From assembly GCA_964415435.1 (NCBI GenBank), contig CAYPZT010000001.1, forward strand, positions 1 to 64,000: a stretch of DNA of 64,000 bases. Direction: 5' to 3'. Source of the DNA: CAYPZT01 sp964415435. GTDB taxonomy: Bacteria > Patescibacteriota > Microgenomatia > UBA1406 > GWC2-37-13. Within the stretch, counting starts at the first letter, position 1; every line of letters starts with the position of its first letter. This document shows, in pieces, positions 24,595 through 31,803 of this stretch. Under the pieces are notes generated by a model that saw only the letters and a list, made by a program, of their open reading frames with translations, did not search any database and was not told the origin of the DNA. Both the position numbers and the translations under genes were made by a program.

Positions 24595-25224
24595 ATGCAA
24601 GAAGAATTTGATAGACAACTACAAAGGTTACTCGATATAGGCTATCCGCAAGCTGCGCATCTCTCACAAGAAAAATTTCTTAGTTTAGCCACACCTTTAA
24701 AGAATAAACTCCGTGACATTAAAACTCTTCCTGTAGATCTCGCTCAGGGGAACGTTCCTTTTGTAATCGTAGTGTCGGAAAAACTTATTGCCGCAGAAAA
24801 GAAGATGGAGCTCGTTGTACGCGAAGGAAAAACAGGGGTCACTAAACTGTTCCCTCACACCTCAAAAGACTTCTCTCCTATTGACGAAGTAATCGTGCCT
24901 CAAAATCCACTTTACCTCATTGTCGATATTGACCGAGGAAAAGAAACTATAAATGTACGTCCAGCAGATGCTCTTGTTACAATAAAAAAAGACGGAAGAT
25001 CTCCGCTTACTATCGACGAAGGGATTGCTATCGTGACTCAATACCCGGATTTTCTTATAAAGAATAACTGCTTCTCACTTCTCGCATCACGCAATTTGAA
25101 AGATAAGCGAGTGCCCGCGATCTGGATCAATGCCCAAAAACAGCCCAACTTGGGATGGTGCTGGGACGGGAATCCTCACACATGGTTAGGATCTGCTTCA
25201 TGTAGGACAAGACTGGGAAATTGA
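24595..25224 (+). CDS. DUF5701 family protein
   Basis: A 209-aa soluble protein of the DUF5701 type. Characteristic blocks are the start EFDRQLQRLLDIGYPQAAHL, the middle YLIVDIDRGKETINVRPADA, SPLTIDEGIAIVTQYP and the highly conserved end LGWCWDGNPHTWLGSASC. No activity is known for the family. It starts 5 nt after the stop of the dockerin protein gene, without a clear ribosome-binding site. Confidence 0.85.
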   Translation: MQEEFDRQLQRLLDIGYPQAAHLSQEKFLSLATPLKNKLRDIKTLPVDLAQGNVPFVIVVSEKLIAAEKKMELVVREGKTGVTKLFPHTSKDFSPIDEVIVPQNPLYLIVDIDRGKETINVRPADALVTIKKDGRSPLTIDEGIAIVTQYPDFLIKNNCFSLLASRNLKDKRVPAIWINAQKQPNLGWCWDGNPHTWLGSASCRTRLGN

Positions 25225-25228
25225 GTTG

Positions 25229-25588
25229 TTATTTGGCTTCCCAAGGACTCATTAGTTGGAAGTAGTTACCGTCTAAATCTGCAAATGTTGCGATCCATGC
25301 GCCTCCCATTTCGTAGGGTTCTTTTATAACCTTGGCACCTGCTTTTTTAATACGCTCAAACTCTTCTTTTACTTCTTTTGTCTCGAGATTGAACATTACT
25401 CGCCCTGGATCTTTGGTTTGACCCTTCATTTCGGAGTGCTGACCAATGCCAAAAAAACATCCGCCCATCTGCCAACCGGCCCATCCTTCTTCTGACATAT
25501 CTGGTTTTTTACCGAATACTTTTTCATAAAACTCAGCCATTTCCTTTGGCTGCATTGTACCTACCATGAGAGAATTTAGATTAAGCAT
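25229..25588 (-). CDS. VOC-family (glyoxalase-like) protein
   Basis: A 119-aa single VOC domain: MVGTMQPKEMAEFYEKVFG at the start, FFGIGQHSE in the middle and the typical end GAWIATFADLDGNYFQLMSP with the metal-ligand Glu position replaced by Gln. Relatives include glyoxalases, dioxygenases and antibiotic-binding proteins, so the function cannot be assigned. It converges on the DUF5701 gene. Confidence 0.82.
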   Translation of the reverse strand: MLNLNSLMVGTMQPKEMAEFYEKVFGKKPDMSEEGWAGWQMGGCFFGIGQHSEMKGQTKDPGRVMFNLETKEVKEEFERIKKAGAKVIKEPYEMGGAWIATFADLDGNYFQLMSPWEAK

Positions 25589-25651
25589 ATGTACAGATTA
25601 TAGACGACTGATGTAAAGAATTCGTTAGAAGTTGTTCTTCATCTCATTTTT

Positions 25652-25942
25652 TTACTTCCTGAAAGACAGGTGAGATATGGTTCCTGCACGCTCGATCTGT
25701 TTGGGCCATAATCTGAAAAGTAGCGGAAGAATGATAACATTGGAGCCCACCAGGAGATATTCTCCTACCAGATCTGAGTCATTGCCTGTGGTGATATCGT
25801 CAAGAGCGAGAAGGGTAAAAATAAGCAGTACCGATCCAATAAGCGTCACAGCAAACTTCCGAAGGCAGATCATACCGATATAATATCTTCCTTTCTTTCG
25901 TTTCACTGTGATCCGCATCACTATCAAGTTCTCCTCTCTCAT
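25652..25942 (-). CDS. Small membrane protein, two helices
   Basis: A 96-aa protein: basic N-terminus (RITVKRKKGRYYIG), a first helix (FAVTLIGSVLLIFTLLAL) and a second (YLLVGSNVIILPLLF). The start is uncertain: ATG at 25942, GTG at 25921 with GAGGAG 9 nt upstream, or ATG at 25918. Its 5' end lies 8 nt after the zinc-ribbon gene, so they are likely one unit. Function unknown. Confidence 0.55.
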   Translation of the reverse strand: MREENLIVMRITVKRKKGRYYIGMICLRKFAVTLIGSVLLIFTLLALDDITTGNDSDLVGEYLLVGSNVIILPLLFRLWPKQIERAGTISHLSFRK

Positions 25943-25950
25943 ACCGCAGA

Positions 25951-26097
25951 TTATCCTTTCGCAGGGCTCCAACCGCAGACGGGACATACCGTCAGCCGGC
26001 TCTCCTGAATGGCTTTTACCTCATCGTCGCTCGCCACCCATCCGCATTTTTTGCAGATAATCTTAAAGCAGACCTCGCAAGTATCCCCAGCATTCAT
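25951..26097 (-). CDS. Small zinc-ribbon protein (48 aa)
   Basis: A 48-aa protein with three CxxC-type pairs: CEVC, CKKCGW and CPVCGW. This looks like a rubredoxin/zinc-ribbon knuckle pair with an extra CxxC. A minus-strand TATAAT box (26104-26109) ends 6 nt before the ATG at 26097, so the message is probably leaderless. A regulatory or metal-binding role is inferred only from the Cys pattern. Confidence 0.65.
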   Translation of the reverse strand: MNAGDTCEVCFKIICKKCGWVASDDEVKAIQESRLTVCPVCGWSPAKG

Positions 26098-26120
26098 GGG
26101 GAGATTATAGCAAAAATACC

Positions 26121-26270
26121 TCATTCTCCCGGCTCATGACCCTCCTCTTTGTGATGTTTTAGGACGGTGCGAGCGGCAACCTCCTCCGCTCTTTTGCCGT
26201 AGCGTTTTTTGCCCGACTCCTTGATATGCTCATACATACGCTCTTCTTTTTTACCTACTCCCCTCGGCAT
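26121..26270 (-). CDS. Small charged protein (49 aa), plasmid-stabilisation-like
   Basis: A 49-aa basic/acidic protein: MPRGVGKKEERMYEHIKESG, then KKRYGKRAEEVAARTVLKHH. The MYEHIKES...RAEEVAARTV pattern matches a widespread small family often annotated as plasmid stabilisation or unknown protein. A strong Shine-Dalgarno GGTGGTGA (26276-26283) precedes the ATG by 5 nt. No partner gene is seen, so a toxin-antitoxin role is not supported. Confidence 0.7.
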   Translation of the reverse strand: MPRGVGKKEERMYEHIKESGKKRYGKRAEEVAARTVLKHHKEEGHEPGE

Positions 26271-26385
26271 ATTTCTCACCACCTTTCATAAAACCATGAT
26301 ATAGATGATCTTCATAAATAACTTAAAAGGACTGTAATAATCTCATAAGACTTCTTTCTGCAAAGAAAAGTACTATAATTAGGGT

Positions 26386-26655
26386 ATGGCCGATGACAAG
26401 AAGAAACTACCCAATCTCCCGGTCCGAGAAGTCAGTACTACCTATCATGTGATGGATGATCATCAGACAGCCAACGAGTCGGAAGTGGCTGAGACCGACA
26501 TGGATCAGATCGAGAAGGAAGTTTTCGAAACGAAAGAAACCAAGAAAGTGCTTACGGATGAAGATGATAAGCTCGATAACGAAGTCGATGAGGACACAGA
26601 AGGTCTACCTGTCGGAACCCCGGGTCACCCAGGACTTGATGAAGACACTTCATAA
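26386..26655 (+). CDS. Acidic disordered protein (89 aa)
   Basis: An 89-aa protein dominated by Asp, Glu and Lys (ETDMDQIEKEVFETKETKK, then DEDDKLDNEVDEDTEG) with a Gly/Pro tail PVGTPGHPGLDEDTS; probably disordered. The start follows TATAAT (26374-26379) after 6 nt. It is 2 nt upstream of the C39-like gene, so they are probably co-transcribed and may work together. Family unknown. Confidence 0.6.
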   Translation: MADDKKKLPNLPVREVSTTYHVMDDHQTANESEVAETDMDQIEKEVFETKETKKVLTDEDDKLDNEVDEDTEGLPVGTPGHPGLDEDTS

Positions 26656-26657
26656 GT

Positions 26658-27299
26658 ATGAAGACGCCTCCCTATTTTAAACAGGAACATCGCTATAATT
26701 GTTCACTTGCTGTGCTTCGGATGGTTCTTAAGGATCGAAAAATAGACGTAACCGAACAGGAGCTTCAGAAAAAAGTAATCAAAGACTACGGAACGCATTA
26801 CAAAACACTCTGGAACACGACAATCGTCAAACTGGCGCAGCAATACGGTGTTCCAACAACCATATATGCAGACTGGCCCCTCTTCGATAAGGAATTACTG
26901 ACCCAGGCTCTTACCGAGTATGAAACTAGTCCTACAGCCTTCGATGTTAAAAAATACGAAAATATAAAAGATAAAGATGCGCCTACCGAACCCTTACCTC
27001 TCGCCTATAAAGAAATGTTTGAAGCCTTAAAGCTCGGCTGCAAGACAGTGTATGGTACTCTTACAGAAGAAGAAATAAAAAAACATCTGGATCAGGGCGA
27101 TCTTATACAGGTCACAATAAAATTACACTTATTGTATCCGGGTAAAAAACAAACCTATCATTCGATTCTGGTCTACGGCTACAAAAACGAGAGTGTTTTT
27201 TTCCATGATCCGACTCACGGAGAATCTCTCACTGTTACGTTTAAACATCTAAGAAGGTCAATGGTCGGGACTGGGGTAGGGATAGTGTACGAAAGATAA
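26658..27299 (+). CDS. Cytosolic C39-like cysteine peptidase fold protein
   Basis: A 213-aa protein with the peptidase C39-like pattern: an N-terminal Cys in HRYNCSLAVLRMVLK, a His in TYHSILVYGYKN and an Asp in FFHDPTHGE. C39 domains cut leaders of exported peptides at double-Gly sites or hydrolyse other amides. Unlike the C39-like gene at 14662 it has no signal or anchor. It follows the acidic small protein by 2 nt. Confidence 0.72.
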   Translation: MKTPPYFKQEHRYNCSLAVLRMVLKDRKIDVTEQELQKKVIKDYGTHYKTLWNTTIVKLAQQYGVPTTIYADWPLFDKELLTQALTEYETSPTAFDVKKYENIKDKDAPTEPLPLAYKEMFEALKLGCKTVYGTLTEEEIKKHLDQGDLIQVTIKLHLLYPGKKQTYHSILVYGYKNESVFFHDPTHGESLTVTFKHLRRSMVGTGVGIVYER

Positions 27300-27500
27300 T
27301 CAGTCTTCTTTGCCGGATTTGGTAACACCTGTGCCTTTTTCAGCATCTCCGCTTTCTATAGTCTGCTTAATCTGCCTCTGCGCCTCATCCTCAGCGGCCT
27401 TGAAATTACTACCGCTCAGTTTCGCCGCTACATGCGTTTTCATCTTCTTCTCGTAAAGCATCTGCTGAAACGATTTGTCTTTAAATGTTCCTTCTCCCAT
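27300..27500 (-). CDS. Small charged protein (66 aa)
   Basis: A 66-aa helical protein: MGEGTFKDKSFQQMLYEKKM, then AAKLSGSNFKAAEDEAQRQI and a Gly/Lys tail. The start at 27500 is supported by a minus-strand TATTCT box (27507-27512) 6 nt upstream; the much longer reading frame to 27902 runs antisense through the next gene and is rejected. Its stop is directly adjacent to that of the C39-like gene. Family unknown. Confidence 0.6.
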   Translation of the reverse strand: MGEGTFKDKSFQQMLYEKKMKTHVAAKLSGSNFKAAEDEAQRQIKQTIESGDAEKGTGVTKSGKED

Positions 27501-27603
27501 ATTCAGAGAATATAAGAAAAAACTACAAAAAGCAATTTTCCCTGAACCAACGACTAAAGAAAACAGATTGTATAACCTATAGTAATATGATATATTACAC
27601 TCT

Positions 27604-28035
27604 ATGTCCCTTGAACAGGCCATACAGACAAGATTTCTTCCCGCAGACAGAGAGCTCAACGAATTCAGGGGGCCGGTGTGTCCCGAATGGGAAATGTGGT
27701 GGAGAAAAATTGCATCAAAGGCGAAAATAAATAAAAGCGGTTTTCTTGAGATGGATAATCGAATCGTCGGCGCCAGGTATACCGGTAATTTATACGGAGA
27801 TGCCAGCGTCTTCGAAAATGAGGAGTATTTAGGGTCAGGAACTGTTTTGGTAAAAAACCACGAACGCGATAATCGGCTCCGCAGTCTGATCGGGGTAACC
27901 AACGGCTTAACGGTGGTAGAGGGGTATGTGTTTACCGTTGAGTTGTCCAGAAATAACGACTTTGTAGTTCTCAGGGCTGCACAGGAGGCCGATCAGGCTC
28001 TTCTTGGCAACTTTTTCAACAACTGCACACTATAG
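27604..28035 (+). CDS. Hypothetical soluble protein (143 aa)
   Basis: A 143-aa protein with no membrane segment. It has an N-terminal helix, a Trp-rich segment (CPEWEMWWRKIASKAK) and a beta-rich C-terminal half (ARYTGNLYGDASVF, GSGTVLVKNHERD, EGYVFTVELSRNND). The promoter has TTGTAT, a 17-bp spacer and TATATT, ending 7 nt before the ATG. I do not recognise the family. Confidence 0.6.
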   Translation: MSLEQAIQTRFLPADRELNEFRGPVCPEWEMWWRKIASKAKINKSGFLEMDNRIVGARYTGNLYGDASVFENEEYLGSGTVLVKNHERDNRLRSLIGVTNGLTVVEGYVFTVELSRNNDFVVLRAAQEADQALLGNFFNNCTL

Positions 28036-28042
28036 TAGTGCT

Positions 28043-28237
28043 TTACTTTGCGTAGCTCTCCAAATATCCGCAGTTTGTGCAACGATATGATCTGATTTTA
28101 TAGTTGGGTTTGCCAATAGGAATATTCACTTCTTTACCTTTTTGCCAGTCTTGCTGTTGGGGCATAAGTGTTCCCCATGATCCTTGATCAACTGGCATTC
28201 CTTCTTCCATTTCTCCCTGACACTTTGGACATTTCAT
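28043..28237 (-). CDS. Zinc-ribbon protein (64 aa)
   Basis: A 64-aa protein with an N-terminal CPKCQGEMEEG knuckle and a C-terminal CTNCGYLESYAK knuckle, together one zinc ribbon split by a Gln/Trp-rich insert. The layout matches the small PF20097/DUF6487-type zinc-ribbon proteins, which have no known function. It converges on the hypothetical gene ending at 28035. Confidence 0.75.
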   Translation of the reverse strand: MKCPKCQGEMEEGMPVDQGSWGTLMPQQQDWQKGKEVNIPIGKPNYKIRSYRCTNCGYLESYAK

Positions 28238-28288
28238 ATCTCTATTATAAATCAGCTCCTATAAATTACGATGCAGAGAACTTTATCC

Positions 28289-28777
28289 TCAATTTCCATA
28301 GGTAACGCGCAACGCATCTCCTGGTTGTATCCGCAGATCTAGCGCGTCCGAAGATTCAGTTCCGTTTAGGAAAAAATGCAGTTTTTCTGTGGCCGAGTTG
28401 CAAAATGTTTGTCCTGTGCCGGTCACTAAACATTCTTTGGTGAGCGTAAAAGGAAGAGTTTCAAAAAAGTCTACCCATGTGATTCCCGGTTTTGTAACAT
28501 GTACAACGCTTGGGTCAGGGTTCTCGATATAAGCGTTCGGAGACTTATTATGATACATGGCGGCGGTAAAAATCCGCTTCGTGCCCTGTGTATATATTTC
28601 AAATGATGCCGTGAATTCCTCCTGCGTCGGTGTTACTGTGGAAACCGATATGCCGTTTGGAGTAGGCGCCTGCACATTGGGTTTTTCTTGACTTTGACCA
28701 GGATATAACCGCAAGCCCGCAATCAAAACGATGAGGGTGCACAAAGCCAGGACGAGGAAGCTCGTTTTCTTGTTCAC
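28289..28777 (-). CDS. Anchored extracytoplasmic protein (162 aa)
   Basis: A 162-aa protein with an N-terminal membrane segment (SFLVLALCTLIVLIAGL), a short linker with QAPTPNG, and a beta-rich outer domain with two Cys (KECLVTGTGQTFCNS) that may form a disulfide. The pattern of FFETLPFTLTKECL and ALDLRIQPGDALRVTYG suggests a small ubiquitin-like or DUF4430-like fold, but this is uncertain. No neighbour gives a role. Confidence 0.62.
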   Translation of the reverse strand: MNKKTSFLVLALCTLIVLIAGLRLYPGQSQEKPNVQAPTPNGISVSTVTPTQEEFTASFEIYTQGTKRIFTAAMYHNKSPNAYIENPDPSVVHVTKPGITWVDFFETLPFTLTKECLVTGTGQTFCNSATEKLHFFLNGTESSDALDLRIQPGDALRVTYGN

Positions 28778-28817
28778 ACTCTCAGTGTATCAAAAGTTGA
28801 TTGCGACAACAAAACTT

Positions 28818-29198
28818 TCAGCCTTCCACTTCAACCTGAAAACCTCCATAGGCCATTCGCTTCATGTCAAAAGGCATTACCATGTTCTTATATTCTTCCG
28901 CCTTCTTGCCCATTTCCTCCATCACTTTGGCGTTAACTTCGTCTCGATGTTCTTTGGATTTAAAGACGATAAACGAAAACCAGACTGTTTCATCGGTTGC
29001 TGCACCGGCCATATCGGTAAATGCACGGGCCTTTTCGCCGCCCATCTCCTGGGGGACGAGATCATCGCCACGGCATTCATAATACTCAAGCGCACCCAAT
29101 TTCATCCACATATCGCGGCCTTCTTCCGCCATTTTTTTGTATGCCTCAACCTTGTCTTTTGGCACCACGAGTACGAATCCGTCTACATACTTTGCCAT
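28818..29198 (-). CDS. DUF1428 family protein
   Basis: A 126-aa protein of the DUF1428 family (ferredoxin-like alpha/beta barrel). Recognised from YVDGFVLVVPKDKVEAYKKM, GALEYYECRGDDLVP, VWFSFIVFKSKEHRDEVNA and the closing FDMKRMAYGGFQ. The family is widespread with unknown activity. It stands as a single gene. Confidence 0.9.
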   Translation of the reverse strand: MAKYVDGFVLVVPKDKVEAYKKMAEEGRDMWMKLGALEYYECRGDDLVPQEMGGEKARAFTDMAGAATDETVWFSFIVFKSKEHRDEVNAKVMEEMGKKAEEYKNMVMPFDMKRMAYGGFQVEVEG

Positions 29199-29351
29199 AA
29201 TTATTCATTCCTTAAATTAGTAATTTTTCTATTATACACAGGAAATATATGTTTATATTAGAGCAGTTTTTTGAGCAAGTCCTATGCAAGATGTTACATA
29301 GCTCGCCTTATCACATTACGTATAGTTCAAGTTAAATGATAAACTGATTAT

Positions 29352-29627
29352 ATGACGATACTTGCAGGCCTAGCTACAGTAACTGGTGTTTTTTTGGGAC
29401 TGGGAAGTCTTCCTCAGGCAGTTAAAATTTTCCGGACAAAAAAGGCCCGTGATATTGCTCCCACAACATATGTAATCATGGTGGTTGGATCGTCCGTCTG
29501 GATTCTCTATGGAATGGAGCTGAAGAGTCTGCCAATAATGCTCCCCAATATACTGGGAGTTATCCTCGGAACGGTAATATTAGTAGGTTGGTTCACTTAT
29601 GGAAGGCCGACCAAAAAACACCGTTGA
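29352..29627 (+). CDS. SemiSWEET sugar transporter
   Basis: A 91-aa three-helix membrane protein of the SemiSWEET/PQ-loop family, which dimerises to carry sugars by facilitated diffusion. It shows the N-terminal GVFLGLGSLPQAVKIFRTKKA with the PQ motif, the middle TTYVIMVVGSSVWILYGM and a third helix LPNILGVILGTVILVGWF. The transported sugar is not known. This is one of few visible nutrient carriers in the window. Confidence 0.92.
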   Translation: MTILAGLATVTGVFLGLGSLPQAVKIFRTKKARDIAPTTYVIMVVGSSVWILYGMELKSLPIMLPNILGVILGTVILVGWFTYGRPTKKHR

Positions 29628-29649
29628 CTGAATATTCAACCTATAGGAC

Positions 29650-30270
29650 TTAAAATCCAAGCTTTTCTTTAACTAAGACTATCGTTATTTTCCTACCAGC
29701 CATCGGATTTTCGCCGTTAATAATAAGTATCTTATTAAGCTGCGTTCCCATACCATATTTCTGCATCATATTTTCATTTTCCAAAGGTACGACATACTCC
29801 TTTAGCCGTTTCATTGCTTCTTTAAGATCAGCAGTAATTTTTTGCGTTCCAACAATCAGTATCACATTCGTTGAAGAATACGCAACATGAGGCAGCTGGC
29901 TTCCTGTATTGGAGGCGACAACAAATTCACCTTCTTCTGTCACGGCATGAGCGCTTCCAAGGTAATAATCGGCAAGCAATGCTTGTTTACGAAGTATAGC
30001 CTGTTTAGTAGGATCTTTTTCTGTCAGTATTGTTTCGTGTTGATTGTTCCAACCATGATCGCCCGACTTCAGATGTTCTATAAAACCGATCTGCTCGAGA
30101 GTTCTTGACGAACCGTTCATAACAGAAACGCCTCGAGGGATAAGCTCAAGGACTCTTTCATGAGCCTCCTTCCCTGTCTCTACCACGATCGAGTTAATAT
30201 TATGTTCTTTCAATCGTGCAACAGTTCTCTCGATTGATTCCTGGTTCGCAAGTTCATCAAATTTTTTCAT
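29650..30270 (-). CDS. LUD-domain protein (LutC/YkgG-like)
   Basis: A 206-aa single LUD domain. Recognised from TVARLKEHNINSIVVETGKE, the Gly/Ser segment VSVMNGSSRTLEQIG, ADYYLGSAHAVTEEGEFVVASNTGSQ and VILIVGTQKI. LUD proteins take part in lactate utilisation with LutA/LutB, but none of these partners is adjacent, so the substrate is open. It is divergent from an HxlR-family regulator whose likely operator overlaps its -35 box. Confidence 0.88.
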   Translation of the reverse strand: MKKFDELANQESIERTVARLKEHNINSIVVETGKEAHERVLELIPRGVSVMNGSSRTLEQIGFIEHLKSGDHGWNNQHETILTEKDPTKQAILRKQALLADYYLGSAHAVTEEGEFVVASNTGSQLPHVAYSSTNVILIVGTQKITADLKEAMKRLKEYVVPLENENMMQKYGMGTQLNKILIINGENPMAGRKITIVLVKEKLGF

Positions 30271-30297
30271 ATTATTTTGTGAATGAATAATAAATAG

Positions 30298-30356
30298 ATT
30301 ATATACCTATTACTTTAATATGTAAAGTAGTTACAAAAAGTAAAGCATGATATAAT
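30298..30356. promoter_or_regulatory. Divergent LUD/HxlR promoters with inverted repeats
   Basis: Minus strand: TTTACA (30321-30326), 17 bp, TATAAT (30298-30303) for the LUD gene. Plus strand: TATAAT (30351-30356) ends 6 nt before the HxlR-type start. Between them lie the inverted repeats TACTTT-N7-AAAGTA (30311-30329) and TTAC-N5-GTAA (30331-30343). The first covers the LUD -35. Confidence 0.7.
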
Positions 30357-30362
30357 ATAAAT

Positions 30363-30668
30363 ATGAGGCATGATACTAATGATTGCGGAGTTACAAAAAC
30401 GCTTAAAATTATAGGAAGCAAATGGTCCCTCCGCATTCTGCATGAGCTTTGTAGTGAAAAAAAACGATTTGGCCAGCTACAGAAATCTCTTGACGGAATC
30501 AGTCCTCGTACCCTATCTTATCGCTTAAAAGAGTTAGAGAAAGAAGGCTTATTAACCAAAAAAGTTCTTCCCGTTGTTCCTCTTCATGTTGAGTACACTC
30601 TAACCCCAAAGGGAAAAGCGCTTAAAGATATCTTCAATAAAATGGAGGAGTGGGGAAATTCAGTGTGA
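30363..30668 (+). CDS. HxlR-family transcriptional regulator
   Basis: A 101-aa winged-helix protein of the HxlR type (DUF24). It has an N-terminal Cys (NDCGVTKTLKIIGSKWSLRI), the core FGQLQKSLDGISPRTLSYRL with recognition helix SPRTLSYRLKELE, and the wing VEYTLTPKGKAL. Many HxlR proteins sense electrophiles or oxidants by the N-terminal Cys. It probably controls itself and the divergent LUD gene through the inverted repeats between them. Confidence 0.92.
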   Translation: MRHDTNDCGVTKTLKIIGSKWSLRILHELCSEKKRFGQLQKSLDGISPRTLSYRLKELEKEGLLTKKVLPVVPLHVEYTLTPKGKALKDIFNKMEEWGNSV

Positions 30669-30682
30669 AACTACTTAAAGGT

Positions 30683-31105
30683 CTATGAAGAAAATTCAAC
30701 TATCCACTCAATACCGTATTTATCACGAAACATACCTGCATATGAACCCCAAGGACTATCACCCATAGATCCTTCTACTTCTCCACCAGTCGAAAGACCA
30801 GTAAATAATCGGTCCGCCTCTTCCCTACTTGCCGCATTTACTAAAATCTTGCTTCTATTTTCACGCTCATTTACTCGCCCTAAAACCTCGGGGACATCAT
30901 TGGCTATCAACATACTGCCATTACCTATAGGTAGGGCAATATACATTATTTTGTTTTCTTCTTTTTCGGGCACTGAGAATTCGGCACTCGCAATGTCTTT
31001 AAAACGTACTATTTTCATAAACTCTCCGCCGAATACTGATTTATAAAACGTAAATGCTTCTTCAGCATTACCATTGAAGTTAATCCAAGGATTTATTGTA
31101 GCCAT
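30683..31105 (-). CDS. PhnB-like VOC-family protein
   Basis: A 140-aa protein of the VOC superfamily, PhnB/DUF899-like subgroup: start INPWINFNGNAEEAFTFYKSVFGGEF, then ALPIGNGSMLIANDVPE, AASREEADRLFTGLSTGG and the end WGSYAGMFRDKYGIEWIVEF. This subgroup is common and of unknown activity. It converges on the HxlR gene. Confidence 0.88.
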   Translation of the reverse strand: MATINPWINFNGNAEEAFTFYKSVFGGEFMKIVRFKDIASAEFSVPEKEENKIMYIALPIGNGSMLIANDVPEVLGRVNERENRSKILVNAASREEADRLFTGLSTGGEVEGSMGDSPWGSYAGMFRDKYGIEWIVEFSS

Positions 31106-31146
31106 GCGTTATATGATATCAAATTTTGCTCCCTGAGCCTTGGGCT

Positions 31147-31281
31147 AATATAACAATAGATTTCGAGACTATTATTCATGCTTTTCAAGATGTTCGTTAC
31201 ATTGGTGAATTAAGACAAAGATGGAATGAAATTAAAAAGCTACAAAATTGCAACATTCAACAGTCTAATTTACGTGTCTAG
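31147..31281 (+). pseudogene. Remnant A: C-terminal fragment without start codon
   Basis: An open frame of 44 codons without an ATG, with text NITIDFETIIHAFQDVRYIG then ELRQRWNEIKKLQN. It aligns end to end with the ORF at 31672-31803 (shared NIT, the F-D-R-I core, ELR/QLR and the charged helix). It is closed upstream by an in-frame TGA. It may be the tail of a decayed gene. Confidence 0.5.
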
Positions 31282-31289
31282 ATTGTAAG

Positions 31290-31616
31290 TTAATCACAAT
31301 TAGGAACTCCCATAAAGCATGGCCATTGGTCAATTACTAATCCTACAAATATCCATGCCAGTAAAATGAGGACAGCCACTTTTACTACAAGAAAAAAGAG
31401 ACTTGCATCTGTTTTCTTCTCGCCCTGCAAACTTCGCAAAATAGACCCAAGTATAAATATAAAAATACTACCTGAAAACCACATTATAAAAAACAACGGG
31501 GGTATGCCTAATGACCAAAAGCCAGGAGTGTTTATCCATTCAAGGATGATAAACGGTGCAGTTAGAAAGAAGCCTCCTAATGCTGCTACGATAGGCTTGT
31601 TTAGTAACCTACTCAT
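31290..31616 (-). CDS. Membrane protein (108 aa), three helices
   Basis: A 108-aa integral membrane protein with three helices: VAALGGFFLTAPFIILEW, LFFIMWFSGSIFIFILGSIL and FFLVVKVAVLILLAWIFVGLV, ending in WPCFMGVPNCD with two Cys. The family is not recognised. It lies between the two related gene remnants on the opposite strand. Confidence 0.65.
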   Translation of the reverse strand: MSRLLNKPIVAALGGFFLTAPFIILEWINTPGFWSLGIPPLFFIMWFSGSIFIFILGSILRSLQGEKKTDASLFFLVVKVAVLILLAWIFVGLVIDQWPCFMGVPNCD

Positions 31617-31671
31617 AACATGATTATAGCAAAAACTTAAAATCCGAAGAAATCCATAGAAAACCGTAGAA

Positions 31672-31803
31672 ATGCTCGAGGATCGTAACGTTAATATAAC
31701 CAGTCAATTAGCCCGTATATTCATAGTTTTTGAAGATTTTAGATTCATTAGCCAGTTAAGGGAGGAAATGGAGAAAATACAGACAGAGGTGATCAATCTT
31801 TAG
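31672..31803 (+). pseudogene. Remnant B: 43-aa ORF related to remnant A
   Basis: A 43-aa ORF starting at ATG 31672: MLEDRNVNITSQLARIFIVF, then EDFRFISQLREEMEKIQTEV. It is clearly related to the open frame at 31147-31281. Its last 11 bp overlap the convergent deacetylase gene. It could be a real small gene or a second remnant; no promoter in this window's usual style is seen close to it. Confidence 0.45.

Noticed and set aside
26121..26270. Toxin-antitoxin locus based on the plasmid-stabilisation-like label
   Set aside because: There is no toxin-like partner next to it; the neighbours are a zinc-ribbon gene and an unrelated divergent gene.
27300..27902. 200-aa minus-strand reading frame
   Set aside because: Only the last 66 codons (start 27500) are kept; the rest runs antisense through the 143-aa gene, and a -10 box lies just before 27500.
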